DNA of 64,000 nucleotides from Paenibacillus aceti. GTDB lineage: Bacteria; Bacillota; Bacilli; Paenibacillales; Paenibacillaceae. The stretch is taken from contig NZ_KZ987724.1 in assembly GCF_003614185.1 (NCBI RefSeq), forward strand, positions 4,844,046 through 4,908,045, given 5' to 3'. The notes beneath the pieces are model-generated. The model did not search any database. It was not told where the DNA came from and was given only the letters and a program-made list of their open reading frames with translations. Position numbers and translations under genes: made by a program. Shown one piece after another: positions 53,589 through 61,809 of the stretch. Position 1 is the first letter of the stretch, and every line of letters starts with the position of its first letter.

Positions 53589-53626
53589 ATAGCCGGGAAG
53601 CGGTAGATGCTTTCCGGCTATTTTTG
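53589..53626 (+). terminator. Rho-independent terminator of the second transporter operon
   Basis: ATAGCCGGGAAGC at 53589-53601 pairs exactly with GCTTTCCGGCTAT at 53609-53621 except one G-T, followed by TTTTTG. Confidence 0.85.
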
Positions 53627-53648
53627 CTGCTGATATTCATGGATAGCA

Positions 53649-54344
53649 TTAACTGACGCTCATAAACCGTTCATACAGTTCATTGAAATCGATAATTTCT
53701 GCCTGGATGGGGAAATCTGTACTTTGGGCGCATACGGCCATTTTGTGCAGGGGATCAGGGGAGTATTGCCTGAAAAAGCAGTGCTTGAAGCTGTTCTCGG
53801 TGTCGAGTTGAATCTGTTCGCCCTGCTTGCGAACTGTAAAAGAAGACAGAGGCAGGGACAGCCCGCTCCCCTCCGCCTTGATATAGCTCTCCTTCAAGGT
53901 CCATAGCTCGAAGAAATAATCGGTTCTGGCTTGAGGCGACAGCGCGTTCAAATCGCTATTCTCCTGATTGGAGAAGAAGCGTTCAGCAATTCGGAGGTCG
54001 ATGTCAGAGATTCTCTCTACGTCGATTCCGATCGGGGCGTCGGAAATGGCGCTGACGATCCATTGGCCAGAGTGGGAATGGTTGAAATGCAATTCACTGA
54101 CGCCTTGTACCATCGGCTTGCCATAAGCAGCCTGTTCAATCTGCAGCGACCTGTTCTTAATATGGAGGTGACTGCATACTAGCCATCTGGAGAGAATATC
54201 AGCCATAAGCGAGCGGTAGGCATCCTCTTGCCGGGTGAATCTACCGATTCTATCCCGTTTAGGTGCAGGCAACTGTTGAAGCAGATTTTCAATATAAATA
54301 GGATTCATATTTGTTCGTAAAGGGGTCATATAGATTTGTATCAT
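53649..54344 (-). CDS. 4'-phosphopantetheinyl transferase (Sfp type)
   Basis: A 231-residue Sfp-superfamily enzyme that transfers 4'-phosphopantetheine from CoA to carrier-protein serines. The motifs are RSLMADILSRWLV, AAYGKPMV, LHFNHSHSGQWIVSAISDAP, IGIDVERISDIDLRIAERFF (Mg-binding Asp) and FFELWTLKESYIKAEGSGLS (Glu/Lys catalytic). The ATG at 54344 is used because GGAGAAG precedes it closely; in-frame ATGs at 54359 and 54356 overlap or precede that site. It is a single gene with no biosynthetic cluster beside it, so it may serve non-ribosomal peptide or polyketide synthases elsewhere. Confidence 0.92.
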   Translation of the reverse strand: MIQIYMTPLRTNMNPIYIENLLQQLPAPKRDRIGRFTRQEDAYRSLMADILSRWLVCSHLHIKNRSLQIEQAAYGKPMVQGVSELHFNHSHSGQWIVSAISDAPIGIDVERISDIDLRIAERFFSNQENSDLNALSPQARTDYFFELWTLKESYIKAEGSGLSLPLSSFTVRKQGEQIQLDTENSFKHCFFRQYSPDPLHKMAVCAQSTDFPIQAEIIDFNELYERFMSVS

Positions 54345-54495
54345 AAGCTTCTCCATCATATTGAAAAAATATTGAGAAAGATTTCTTCCCGGTTCATTTT
54401 CATTTTAGCACAGTATGGATATAATGAGATTTGTAGACTCTATCGTAAATATAGTTACTACCAAAAAATAATCTTAAATTAATCCTATCCATTTA

Positions 54496-54521
54496 GTCGA
54501 GATTATGATATTATAATCGAC
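54496..54521. promoter_or_regulatory. A+T-rich palindrome upstream of the cystine symporter
   Basis: The 26-bp GTCGAGATTATGATAT...TATAATCGAC is a near-perfect inverted repeat (GTCGA arms with one extra G) 53 bp before the start of the symporter gene. It may be an operator for a sulfur regulator or part of the promoter (TATTATAAT). The assignment to a particular regulator is open. Confidence 0.45.
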
Positions 54522-54573
54522 AGTAATTAACCAACAGGGTCATACGATATGACAGTTGAGGGGAGAGACAGAA

Positions 54574-55965
54574 GTGGAAATTATTCAAGTAATTCTCAAT
54601 GTTGTCGTTATGCTTGCATTGATTGGGCTGTTGCTCTGGATGCAGAAGAAGCATATTTCTTTTACAAAACGGGTATTCACAGGTCTTGGACTAGGACTTG
54701 TATTCGGAGTTGCGCTGCAGGCAATCTATACATCCAGCTCTGATGTGTTAGCCAAATCGACGGATTGGTTCAATCTGATCGGTCGCGGCTATGTCGGCTT
54801 GCTGCAAATGGTCGTCATACCACTGATTATGGTATCGATTATTTCGGCGATTATGAAGCTGAAGGGTAAGCAGAATCTGGGCAAGATGACGGCGCTGATC
54901 ATCGGTACGCTGTTGATTACGACGGCGATTGCCGCAACGGTTAGTATCGTCACCAGCCTCAGCTTCGACCTGAAGGCGATTCAGATTGAAGCGGGTCAGA
55001 AGGAACAGGAGCGCGGAGCGAAGCTTGAAGAGCGTGTCGGCGATGTAGCCGATAAGACGATTCCGCAGTATGTCCTGGACTTCATTCCAACCAATCCATT
55101 TGCGGATATGGCAGGTTCACGCAGCACTTCTACGATGGCGGTTGTCATTTTCTCGGCATTTATCGGTGTGGCTGTGCTTGGAATTGATAGGAAGAAACCG
55201 GAGCAAGCGGAAACCTTCCGTAAAATGGTGGATGCTGTATATGCGGTCGTTATGCGGATCGTTACCTTGGTACTGCGGCTTACGCCTTTCGGGATTCTGG
55301 CACTAATTACGAATGTGGTCGCGACGACGAATCCGGAGGAGATTCTGAAGCTGCTCAAGTTCGTGGTCGCTTCCTATGTGGCGCTGATCGCCATGTTCAT
55401 CATTCATTTAATTATACTGGCACTCTTCGGATACAATCCAATTCAGTATGTGAGAAAAGTATTCCCAACGCTGATCTTCGCGTTCACCTCCCGTTCCAGC
55501 GTAGCTACCATTCCGCTGAATGTGGAGACACAGACAAAACGGCTTGGCGTGCCAGAGGGCATTGCTAACCTGTCCGCTTCGTTCGGTTCGATGATCGGGC
55601 AGAACGGTTGCGCCGGGATTTATCCGGCCATGCTGGCTGTTATGATCGCACCAACGGTGGGGATCAATCCGATGAGCTGGGATTTCATTATTACCTTGAT
55701 CCTCGTGGTCGTCATCAGTTCGTTCGGTGTTGCCGGCGTTGGCGGCGGGGCAACCTTCGCGTCGCTGATCGTGCTGTCGACGATGAACCTGCCCGTCGGC
55801 CTGGCGGGTCTGCTGATCTCGGTTGAACCACTGATCGACATGGGCCGTACTGCCCTGAACGTCAACGACTCTATCGTAGCCGGTGTTGTGACTGGCAAGG
55901 TGCTCGGCGATAACGATAAAGACGTGTTCAAGCAAGATGTCGAGCTCGACGTTGTGCAAGCTTAA
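54574..55965 (+). CDS. tcyP: L-cystine/dicarboxylate-type cation symporter (TcyP family)
   Basis: A 463-residue symporter of the SLC1/DAACS superfamily with eight helices and two re-entrant loops. Diagnostic blocks are VGLLQMVVIPLIMVSIISAI (~78-97), FAFTSRSSVATIPLNVETQT (HP1 region, ~306-325), SFGSMIGQNGCAGIYPAML (TM7, ~342-360) and GVAGVGGGATFASLIVLSTM (HP2). The SSVATIPLNV and NGCAG features match the TcyP cystine group better than glutamate carriers. The GTG at 54574 has GAGGGGAGA seven bases upstream and is preferred over the TTG at 54556. It probably imports cystine with protons or sodium. Confidence 0.88.
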   Translation: MEIIQVILNVVVMLALIGLLLWMQKKHISFTKRVFTGLGLGLVFGVALQAIYTSSSDVLAKSTDWFNLIGRGYVGLLQMVVIPLIMVSIISAIMKLKGKQNLGKMTALIIGTLLITTAIAATVSIVTSLSFDLKAIQIEAGQKEQERGAKLEERVGDVADKTIPQYVLDFIPTNPFADMAGSRSTSTMAVVIFSAFIGVAVLGIDRKKPEQAETFRKMVDAVYAVVMRIVTLVLRLTPFGILALITNVVATTNPEEILKLLKFVVASYVALIAMFIIHLIILALFGYNPIQYVRKVFPTLIFAFTSRSSVATIPLNVETQTKRLGVPEGIANLSASFGSMIGQNGCAGIYPAMLAVMIAPTVGINPMSWDFIITLILVVVISSFGVAGVGGGATFASLIVLSTMNLPVGLAGLLISVEPLIDMGRTALNVNDSIVAGVVTGKVLGDNDKDVFKQDVELDVVQA

Positions 55966-56007
55966 GCAGGACGGCGCGAGTCTAATAAACTTTACCTGTC
56001 CCAGCAT

Positions 56008-56152
56008 GTCAAAACTGCAAAAAAGCAGGCTTTTATCGCCTAGCCTCCCGGTTATGTGGAAATTCCTGCGATAATGCATCCTTTTTGCAAAAAATCATCC
56101 AATTTCGCTTAGATAGTCTGAAAAGCCTGCAGATTTGCAGGCTTTTTCCAAA
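56008..56152. repeat. Family 2 repeat units downstream of the cystine symporter
   Basis: AACTGCAAAAAAGCAGGCTT has its CTGC at 56015, a degenerate second unit TTCCTGCGATAATGCATCCT has it at 56066 (51 bp on), and a third, AGCCTGCAGATTTGCAGGCT, at 56127, probably in inverted orientation. The first two repeat the 51-bp spacing seen at 35272/35323. The units are themselves partly palindromic (CTGCA...TGCAG). Confidence 0.6.
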
Positions 56153-56232
56153 TAACCCAGCTAGGAGCGATCAGCCTCACGCAATTTCCTCAATCTGACC
56201 AAGCTGTCCCGCCGTTCCCCTTCAGTCGGATC

Positions 56233-56419
56233 TCTAACGAAACACCATAACGTTATTACTGCCGAAACCGAAACATTTCAAATCTAACGAAACACCCTAT
56301 CGTTATTCTGAGGGAATCGCGGCTTTAGACCCCAAATTGCTACCAATAGCGATACCCCGTTTCGTTAGAATTGGGGAAGACTCTTTTTGACGCGAATAGC
56401 GATACATAGTTTCGTTACA
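56233..56419. repeat. Four-unit inverted repeat element, family 1, copy D
   Basis: Direct units TCTAACGAAACACCATAACG and TCTAACGAAACACCCTATCG start at 56233 and 56283. Inverted units have TAGCG at 56347 and 56397 (TAGCGATACCCCGTTTCG; TAGCGATACATAGTTTCG). Spacing is 50/64/50, total 187 bp. CTCTTTTTGACGCGAATAGC precedes the fourth unit and has counterparts at the same place in the other two copies. It lies between the convergent cystine symporter and minor-pilin genes. Confidence 0.85.
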
Positions 56420-56436
56420 GCTGCTAGTACCAATGA

Positions 56437-57708
56437 TCACCAGTTACCTTCCTTAAACACAATATCGCCGGGTTGATCAGGCGGCTTTGGCTTCCAATCC
56501 AGGCCCTCGATGACCAGCCCGTTATTTCCGACAATGTGAACCGCGCCATTCGAGTAAATATAGCCGCGCAAAGAGGAGGGGGTGGAGCCTCCATTGATCT
56601 TGGTGGAGCCTGCGGTATAGAGCTTGAATTGATTTTTGCCATATAGAGTTGATTCTAATTTGTCATTCACATAAATTCGCCCAGCGGTTAGCGTACCCTC
56701 TAAATCGATAGAACTCGTATACAGATCCCCGATAATGATTACCTTAGGCGGCGGATTACTCTCCGGACTGGGGGCTTTTATATCCATTGCTCCGTTCACC
56801 CGTATAATATTCCCCGAATGAATCTCTCCATTCCCATGAAGCTTCAGGCTTCCGTTAATATAAATACTTCCGGTGGCGGAGAGGGCCGACCCGGCTTCCA
56901 TCGTCACATCTCCTTGAATCAAAAGATCACCATCAACCTGAACGCGTATTCCAGGCATTAGGTTCAAGTCTCTCAGGGCAACCGATTCGGTAAAGTGCTG
57001 GTTCTGTGATACAGCTCCGGAGTAAGTGGGGATCATGTTGAACAGGTCGGATAAGGAGTCAGTTAATTCTTTGTTGAGATCAGTAATTATTTGGGCTACA
57101 TCAACCTGACCGGGCTTCTCCAGTCCATTCGAGGGATTTGAGATCAGTGTCACCTTTTGCCCATTAATCGTTGAATCGGTAATCATAAAACCACTAGTAG
57201 AATAGATATTTCCTTCAACAAGGGTACTGTTAATATCTATGGGGCCTTGGCTAACAATCGTATAACCGTTGTCTGTTCCATCAGGGGGGCCAGTTGGGCT
57301 GTAGTTGAGAATGATCTCGACTTTTCTCTGCAGGGTCTGTGTAATCTTGCCCGATTTGCCTATTGCAGAGACGACGGCGGTGTAACGCGAGCTCTCTTCG
57401 TCCATCGTCACGCTGCCCGCATCCACAAAAGACGCAGCGATGTCCTGGACGTCCTCAAGGGTAGCTGGCTCCTCTTCATTCTGTAGATTCATGATTTGCG
57501 CGCGGAGATCGGATAGCTTCAGCATCAGCCGCGTCTCTCCATCCGCCTGAGCGGACACGATATCCCCGGAGATGTTCACCATACTCCTTGAGTCGGAGAC
57601 GCTCCTCATCACAAGCGTGCCCAGGATAAAGAGAAGGACGGTGAGCAGCAGTACGGAGAGCAGGGCGTATCCGCGTTCGTGTTCATGGGAGCGGGGGAAG
57701 ATATGCAT
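56437..57708 (-). CDS. Type IV pilus-associated surface protein (PilX-like N-terminus, polar-repeat body)
   Basis: A 423-residue protein with one N-terminal membrane helix directly after a short basic stretch (GYALLSVLLLTVLLFILGTL), as in PilX-type minor components, but without a standard prepilin peptidase Gly-Phe-Thr-Leu site. The second half has repetitive short strands resembling a bactofilin-like or beta-helical array (DGDLLIQGDVTMEAGSALSA, GSIYINGSLKLHGNGEIHSG, VIIIGDLYTSSIDLEGTLTA). The ATG at 57708 is favoured over 57714, which touches the GAGGTGA site. It is the last gene of a minus-strand operon with two prepilin-like proteins and probably belongs to the pilus tip or base. Confidence 0.7.
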   Translation of the reverse strand: MHIFPRSHEHERGYALLSVLLLTVLLFILGTLVMRSVSDSRSMVNISGDIVSAQADGETRLMLKLSDLRAQIMNLQNEEEPATLEDVQDIAASFVDAGSVTMDEESSRYTAVVSAIGKSGKITQTLQRKVEIILNYSPTGPPDGTDNGYTIVSQGPIDINSTLVEGNIYSTSGFMITDSTINGQKVTLISNPSNGLEKPGQVDVAQIITDLNKELTDSLSDLFNMIPTYSGAVSQNQHFTESVALRDLNLMPGIRVQVDGDLLIQGDVTMEAGSALSATGSIYINGSLKLHGNGEIHSGNIIRVNGAMDIKAPSPESNPPPKVIIIGDLYTSSIDLEGTLTAGRIYVNDKLESTLYGKNQFKLYTAGSTKINGGSTPSSLRGYIYSNGAVHIVGNNGLVIEGLDWKPKPPDQPGDIVFKEGNW

Positions 57709-57719
57709 GCTCATTCACC

Positions 57720-58202
57720 TCATGATATAAATTTGATCGATACGAATAAATACAGAGGCTCAACCTTCGGCTCATCAGCCAAGCGGAATTGCAAGTGAAG
57801 CTGCAGCCCCTTGGAGTCTTGGGTAAAATAGGAGTCAGCCAACGATAGATCCTCATCATGCATCATGGAATCATTCATATACAGATTTCCTTCCTTCAAC
57901 TGGAGCGTAACCGGCTCGGTCACTCCGCTAAGCACATCCGTCAGCACCTCAGCCCTGATTTGGTCGAGTGGCCCGTCGGCGATCCTGACCGTATTTTTTA
58001 GCTTGGCTTGCAGAGTAGCGCTGAGGGTGACTGCCTTATTCCGCAGTTCGGTCTCATGGTTAATGCGTCCAAAGGCAAATAGCGAGGTGGTAAGAATGGT
58101 TGAGACCAATAGAAGGATGAGTCCAGATAAAGCGATCGCGGCGAGCAGCTCTACCAGAGTTAAGCCGTCCTCTTTTCTTATCTGCTGGGCCAGATTTCTC
58201 AT
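57720..58202 (-). CDS. Prepilin-like protein (PilW/GspJ type)
   Basis: A 160-residue minor pilin with a short basic leader and the class III cleavage/methylation motif EDGLTLVELLAAIALSGLIL (Gly-Leu/Thr with Glu at +5), forming the hydrophobic pilin helix. It continues with a globular domain of unknown detail. It overlaps the upstream pilin gene by four bases (ATGA), showing translational coupling, and is 5 bp from the next gene. It would be processed by a prepilin peptidase, of which a candidate starts at 63703. Confidence 0.85.
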   Translation of the reverse strand: MRNLAQQIRKEDGLTLVELLAAIALSGLILLLVSTILTTSLFAFGRINHETELRNKAVTLSATLQAKLKNTVRIADGPLDQIRAEVLTDVLSGVTEPVTLQLKEGNLYMNDSMMHDEDLSLADSYFTQDSKGLQLHLQFRLADEPKVEPLYLFVSIKFIS

Positions 58203-58684
58203 GTGTGCTCACCCCCGGCTGGTGCAAAATCCCGTCTGGCGGCCCCGACTAACGAGACTTGATGCTTGTATTCCCCCGCGAGGTCTGGATCTTTAGACCA
58301 ATTTACAGTGACTATGATATACAGGAAATCGGAATGGGAGGGATAATCGGGATAGGTCGTGCTGATCTTGGCGTGAATGGAATAGATATCGCGATTCTCA
58401 TTAGGCAGTGAACGGCCGGAAGTTGCATACTTCTGGAGCTGGTCGAAGGGCATTGCCTGGATTTCATGCAGCCTTGCATTGGCCAGGTGAGTGGCTGACA
58501 AATGTTGATTGCTAAGCTTGCTCTGCGCAGCGCTGTTCGTGAAATAAGACAGGAAGTAAAGGCTGATCAGCGAGAGGATAACCAGGGCGGCCGCCACTTC
58601 GATCAGAGTCAGTCCCTCCTCGCGCGCAAGCGCGGAGCGACGTGAGGTCCAGTGGTGATCATGGGCAACACTCATCATCATCAT
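58199..58684 (-). CDS. Prepilin-like protein (PilV/GspI type)
   Basis: A 161-residue minor pilin with leader REEGLTLIEVAAALVILSLI (cleavage after Gly, Glu at +5) and a hydrophobic helix. The mature domain has HEIQAMPFDQLQKYATSGRS and ends AARRDFAPAGGEHT. Four ATGs occur in a row at 58684-58673, so the exact start is uncertain; AAAGGGAG precedes the first. It is the first gene of the minus-strand minor-pilin operon, divergent from pilB. Confidence 0.85.
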   Translation of the reverse strand: MMMMSVAHDHHWTSRRSALAREEGLTLIEVAAALVILSLISLYFLSYFTNSAAQSKLSNQHLSATHLANARLHEIQAMPFDQLQKYATSGRSLPNENRDIYSIHAKISTTYPDYPSHSDFLYIIVTVNWSKDPDLAGEYKHQVSLVGAARRDFAPAGGEHT

Positions 58685-59079
58685 GCTCCCTTTCCTGGGA
58701 ATAGTTGATCTGCTATACGAGCAGGTTATATGCGGTTAGTAGGAGGGGTGTAGGAGTTAATAGGGACAATCTACCAATTATCATAGCATCTTTTCAAAAA
58801 AAGGTATATAATGTGTAACATAACTTCCATAATATCCCCGAAATTTTGTTTTCTTACCCATCATAGTATTTTTGACCTACCAGTTTATTTTCCATTTACA
58901 CGAACTATATAAGTTGCATCTTGGCTCTACAGTCGACACAGTCAGAGAGAATTGTCCTAAGAAAGGGTGACTTTTTTTATATTGGACCCCTCTGTTTGTT
59001 TATTGCTATTTTTATAGTCCGAATTTATCAACTTATATAGTGACTATTGTCTTTTCGAATTCAGAGGAGAATGATGCAG
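58685..59079. other. Divergent intergenic region of the pilus locus
   Basis: This 395-bp A+T-rich gap between the minor-pilin operon and pilB should contain both promoters. A TATAAT occurs at 58807-58812 on the plus strand without a good -35 box. A weak AGTCA...TGACT stem (58940-58972) followed by seven T could be a leader attenuator. I looked for c-di-GMP riboswitch features, common before pilus genes, and did not find them. Confidence 0.35.
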
Positions 59080-60759
59080 ATGTTCAAAAAGAAGCTCGGC
59101 GAGCTCCTTCTGGAATCAGGAATCATTACGGAAGCGGAATTGCAGGCAGCGCTGGAGGAACAACGGCATTCCCGAAGAAAGCTCGGTGATATTCTGTTGT
59201 CGCAGGGCGCCATGACCGAGCATCAATTGATCGAGGTGCTTGAATTCCAGCTTGGAATTCCCCATGTAACTCTGTCGCGATTCCAAATCGATCCCAAGCT
59301 GGCCCAGATTGTACCTGAGACGCTAGCCAGGCGATATCAGGCATTGCCAATCCGCGCGGATGGCCGCAAGCTGATGGTCGCCATGACAGACCCGCTGGAT
59401 TTGCTGGTTATTGATGACCTGCGGATGAGCACTGGCTTTACGATTGAACCGGCGATTATCTCACAGGGAGAGCTACAGCTCGGCATTGCTAGACTGTACG
59501 GCCTGCAGAACTCGATGAATGAAATGATCAACGACCTGAACGGGGAGGGTCATATCGAGGTCGAGGAGTCGGCGATCACCGATGAGGATTCTCCGGTCGT
59601 GCGGCTGGTGCAGCAGATGATAGAGCAGGCTGTCCGGCTTGGAGCGAGCGATATTCATGTCGATCCGATGGATACCCAAGTAGTGATACGTTACCGGATC
59701 GACGGCATGCTGCGCAATGAGCGTTCTATTCCGAAGACGATGCAGGGAGTGGTTACGGCCCGGCTCAAAATTATGGGCAACCTGAATATCGCCGAACGCA
59801 GACTCCCTCAGGATGGACGGATCAAGCTGTCCGTTGACGGCAAAGGGATTGATATTCGCCTATCCTCGCTTCCTACAGTGCATGGAGAGAAGATTGTTAT
59901 GCGACTGCTTGATACGACCTCAGGGATCAAAGGAATTGAGAAGCTGGGCATGACGCAGCACAATCTTATGCTATTCAAGCGCATGATCGAGAAGCAGCAT
60001 GGCATCGTGCTGCTGACAGGACCGACAGGCAGCGGCAAGACGACGACGCTCTATTCTGCTCTGCAGCACTTGAATCAGGAGCAGTCCAACATCATTACCG
60101 TTGAAGATCCTGTCGAGTACATGCTCGAGGGTGTGAACCAGATGCAGGTGCATACGGCGGCGGGGCTCACTTTCGCCAAGGGGCTGCGCTCCATATTGCG
60201 GCAAGACCCGAATATCATCATGGTCGGGGAAATCCGTGATTACGAGACAGCCGAGATCGCCATCCGCGCTTCATTAACCGGGCATTTGGTCTTCTCGACC
60301 TTACATACCAATGATGCGGCAAGTACGGTCGTACGGCTTAGAGATATGGGGATAGAGCCGTATTTAATATCTTCGTCATTAATTGGTGTGGTTGCCCAGA
60401 GGCTGGTCAGGCGCATCTGTCCCGATTGCCGGACGGCTTATACGCCGGATCTGCAGGAGAGGATCTATCTTGAGCGCATCGGTGTGCAGGCGGATACGCT
60501 GTACCGTGGAACAGGCTGCGGAACCTGCGGCAAGAGCGGGTACCGGGGGAGAATGGCGATACATGAAGTGCTGTATCTGGATGATGAACTGCGCGCCGCG
60601 ATCGTGAAAGGCGTACCGATTCAAGAACTGCGCCGTTACACCGGAGAGCAAGGGATGAGGTCGCTGTTCGAGGATGGCCTTCTCAAAATGCAGGAGGGCA
60701 AGACGACGCTGCAGGAAATACTCCGTGAAACCGGAGAGGAAGAGGAGGTATGCGGATGA
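59080..60759 (+). CDS. pilB: Type IV pilus assembly ATPase PilB
   Basis: A 559-residue GspE/PilB-family ATPase that powers pilus extension from the cytoplasm. An N-terminal GspE_N/MshEN domain (LGELLLESGIITEAELQAAL, ~5-140) precedes the ATPase domain: Walker A LLTGPTGSGKTTTLYSAL (~310-327), Asp box TVEDPVEY, Walker B RQDPNIIMVGEIRDYETAE and His box FSTLHTNDAASTVVRL. A zinc-binding tetracysteine motif (CPDC ... CGTCGKSG, ~447-485) is intact. The ATG at 59080 follows GAGGAG by 10 bases; ATGs at 59071 and 59074 are very close to that site. It is the first gene of the plus-strand pilus operon. Confidence 0.94.
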   Translation: MFKKKLGELLLESGIITEAELQAALEEQRHSRRKLGDILLSQGAMTEHQLIEVLEFQLGIPHVTLSRFQIDPKLAQIVPETLARRYQALPIRADGRKLMVAMTDPLDLLVIDDLRMSTGFTIEPAIISQGELQLGIARLYGLQNSMNEMINDLNGEGHIEVEESAITDEDSPVVRLVQQMIEQAVRLGASDIHVDPMDTQVVIRYRIDGMLRNERSIPKTMQGVVTARLKIMGNLNIAERRLPQDGRIKLSVDGKGIDIRLSSLPTVHGEKIVMRLLDTTSGIKGIEKLGMTQHNLMLFKRMIEKQHGIVLLTGPTGSGKTTTLYSALQHLNQEQSNIITVEDPVEYMLEGVNQMQVHTAAGLTFAKGLRSILRQDPNIIMVGEIRDYETAEIAIRASLTGHLVFSTLHTNDAASTVVRLRDMGIEPYLISSSLIGVVAQRLVRRICPDCRTAYTPDLQERIYLERIGVQADTLYRGTGCGTCGKSGYRGRMAIHEVLYLDDELRAAIVKGVPIQELRRYTGEQGMRSLFEDGLLKMQEGKTTLQEILRETGEEEEVCG

Positions 60760-61808
60760 TGAAGCCGGCTGCGGTCTATTTCTCCGATTTATTGAGACAA
60801 GCATTCGATCAAGGGGCGTCTGACCTTCATTTGACGGTCAATTCCCCGCCTGTGCTGCGCATTGACGGGCAGCTTCATCGGCTTGAGGCTGGAGCGCTGG
60901 CTCCCGCGCAATTGGAAGAGTTCACCGAGTCCATGCTTAATCAAGCGCAATATGAGAAATTCACAGCGCGGGGCGAACTGGATTTCTCTTATGGAATTCC
61001 CGGGCTATCCAGGTTCCGGATCAATGTCTATCGCCAGCGCGGTTCAATTGGCATCGCCGCGAGGGTGATCTCGCCGACGATACCTTCATTTGAATCTTTG
61101 AAGCTGCCGTCGGTGCTGCTTAAGCTGGCCCAGAGGCCTCAGGGCTTATTCCTTGTTACTGGGCCGACAGGCAGTGGCAAGTCTACGACGTTAGCCTCGC
61201 TCATCGACCATGTGAACAAATCCAAGAGGAAGCATATCGTCACCCTGGAGGACCCGATCGAGTACCTGCACCGTCATGAGCAGTCGATTATTAATCAGCG
61301 TGAGGTGGGCCTCGACACCTCTTCTTTCGGCGAAGGTCTGAGAGCCGCACTTCGTCAGGACCCGGACATTATTATGGTCGGGGAGATGCGCGATCCTGAG
61401 ACGATCCGCACTGCAATCACCGCTGCCGAGACCGGTCACCTTGTCTTTGCCACTCTTCATACCTCTGACGCTCCACAGACGATCGACCGGATTATCGATA
61501 CATTCCCGCCAGAGCAGCAAGGTCAGATTCGCATTCAATTAGCTGCCACCTTGTTGATCGTTCTATCGCAGCGACTGCTGCCAGCCCGCAGCGGGAAGGG
61601 GAGAGTATGCGGGACAGAACTGCTGCTGAATACACCGGCTGTAAGCAATCTGATCCGTTCGGGGAAGGTGCATCAGATCAAGAGCGTGATGCAGACGAGC
61701 CATCACCTGGGCATGCACACCCTTGAGATGAGCCTCAAGGAGCTGCTCCGGCAGGGAACGATTGACGAGGCTTCTGCTAAGCCGTACTTCTTAGAAGGGC
61801 CGCTCTAA
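60756..61808 (+). CDS. pilT: Type IV pilus retraction ATPase PilT
   Basis: A 350-residue PilT: N-terminal domain with ASDLHLTVNSPPVLRIDGQL, Walker A LVTGPTGSGKSTTLASLIDH (~131-150), Asp box TLEDPIEYLH, Walker B RQDPDIIMVGEMRDPETIR and His box FATLHTSDAPQTIDRIID. The C-terminal AIRNLIRE motif of classical PilT is represented by AVSNLIRSGK. The ATG at 60756 overlaps the pilB stop (ATGATGA) and has GAGGAGG seven bases upstream. Presence of PilT predicts retractile pili and therefore twitching or adhesion. Confidence 0.94.
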   Translation: MMKPAAVYFSDLLRQAFDQGASDLHLTVNSPPVLRIDGQLHRLEAGALAPAQLEEFTESMLNQAQYEKFTARGELDFSYGIPGLSRFRINVYRQRGSIGIAARVISPTIPSFESLKLPSVLLKLAQRPQGLFLVTGPTGSGKSTTLASLIDHVNKSKRKHIVTLEDPIEYLHRHEQSIINQREVGLDTSSFGEGLRAALRQDPDIIMVGEMRDPETIRTAITAAETGHLVFATLHTSDAPQTIDRIIDTFPPEQQGQIRIQLAATLLIVLSQRLLPARSGKGRVCGTELLLNTPAVSNLIRSGKVHQIKSVMQTSHHLGMHTLEMSLKELLRQGTIDEASAKPYFLEGPL

Positions 61809-61809
61809 T

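Noticed and set aside
58685-59079. c-di-GMP riboswitch before the pilus operon
   Set aside because: Neither the GEMM-I tetraloop/receptor sequences nor the class II pseudoknot core could be found; only a weak stem with a T-run is visible.
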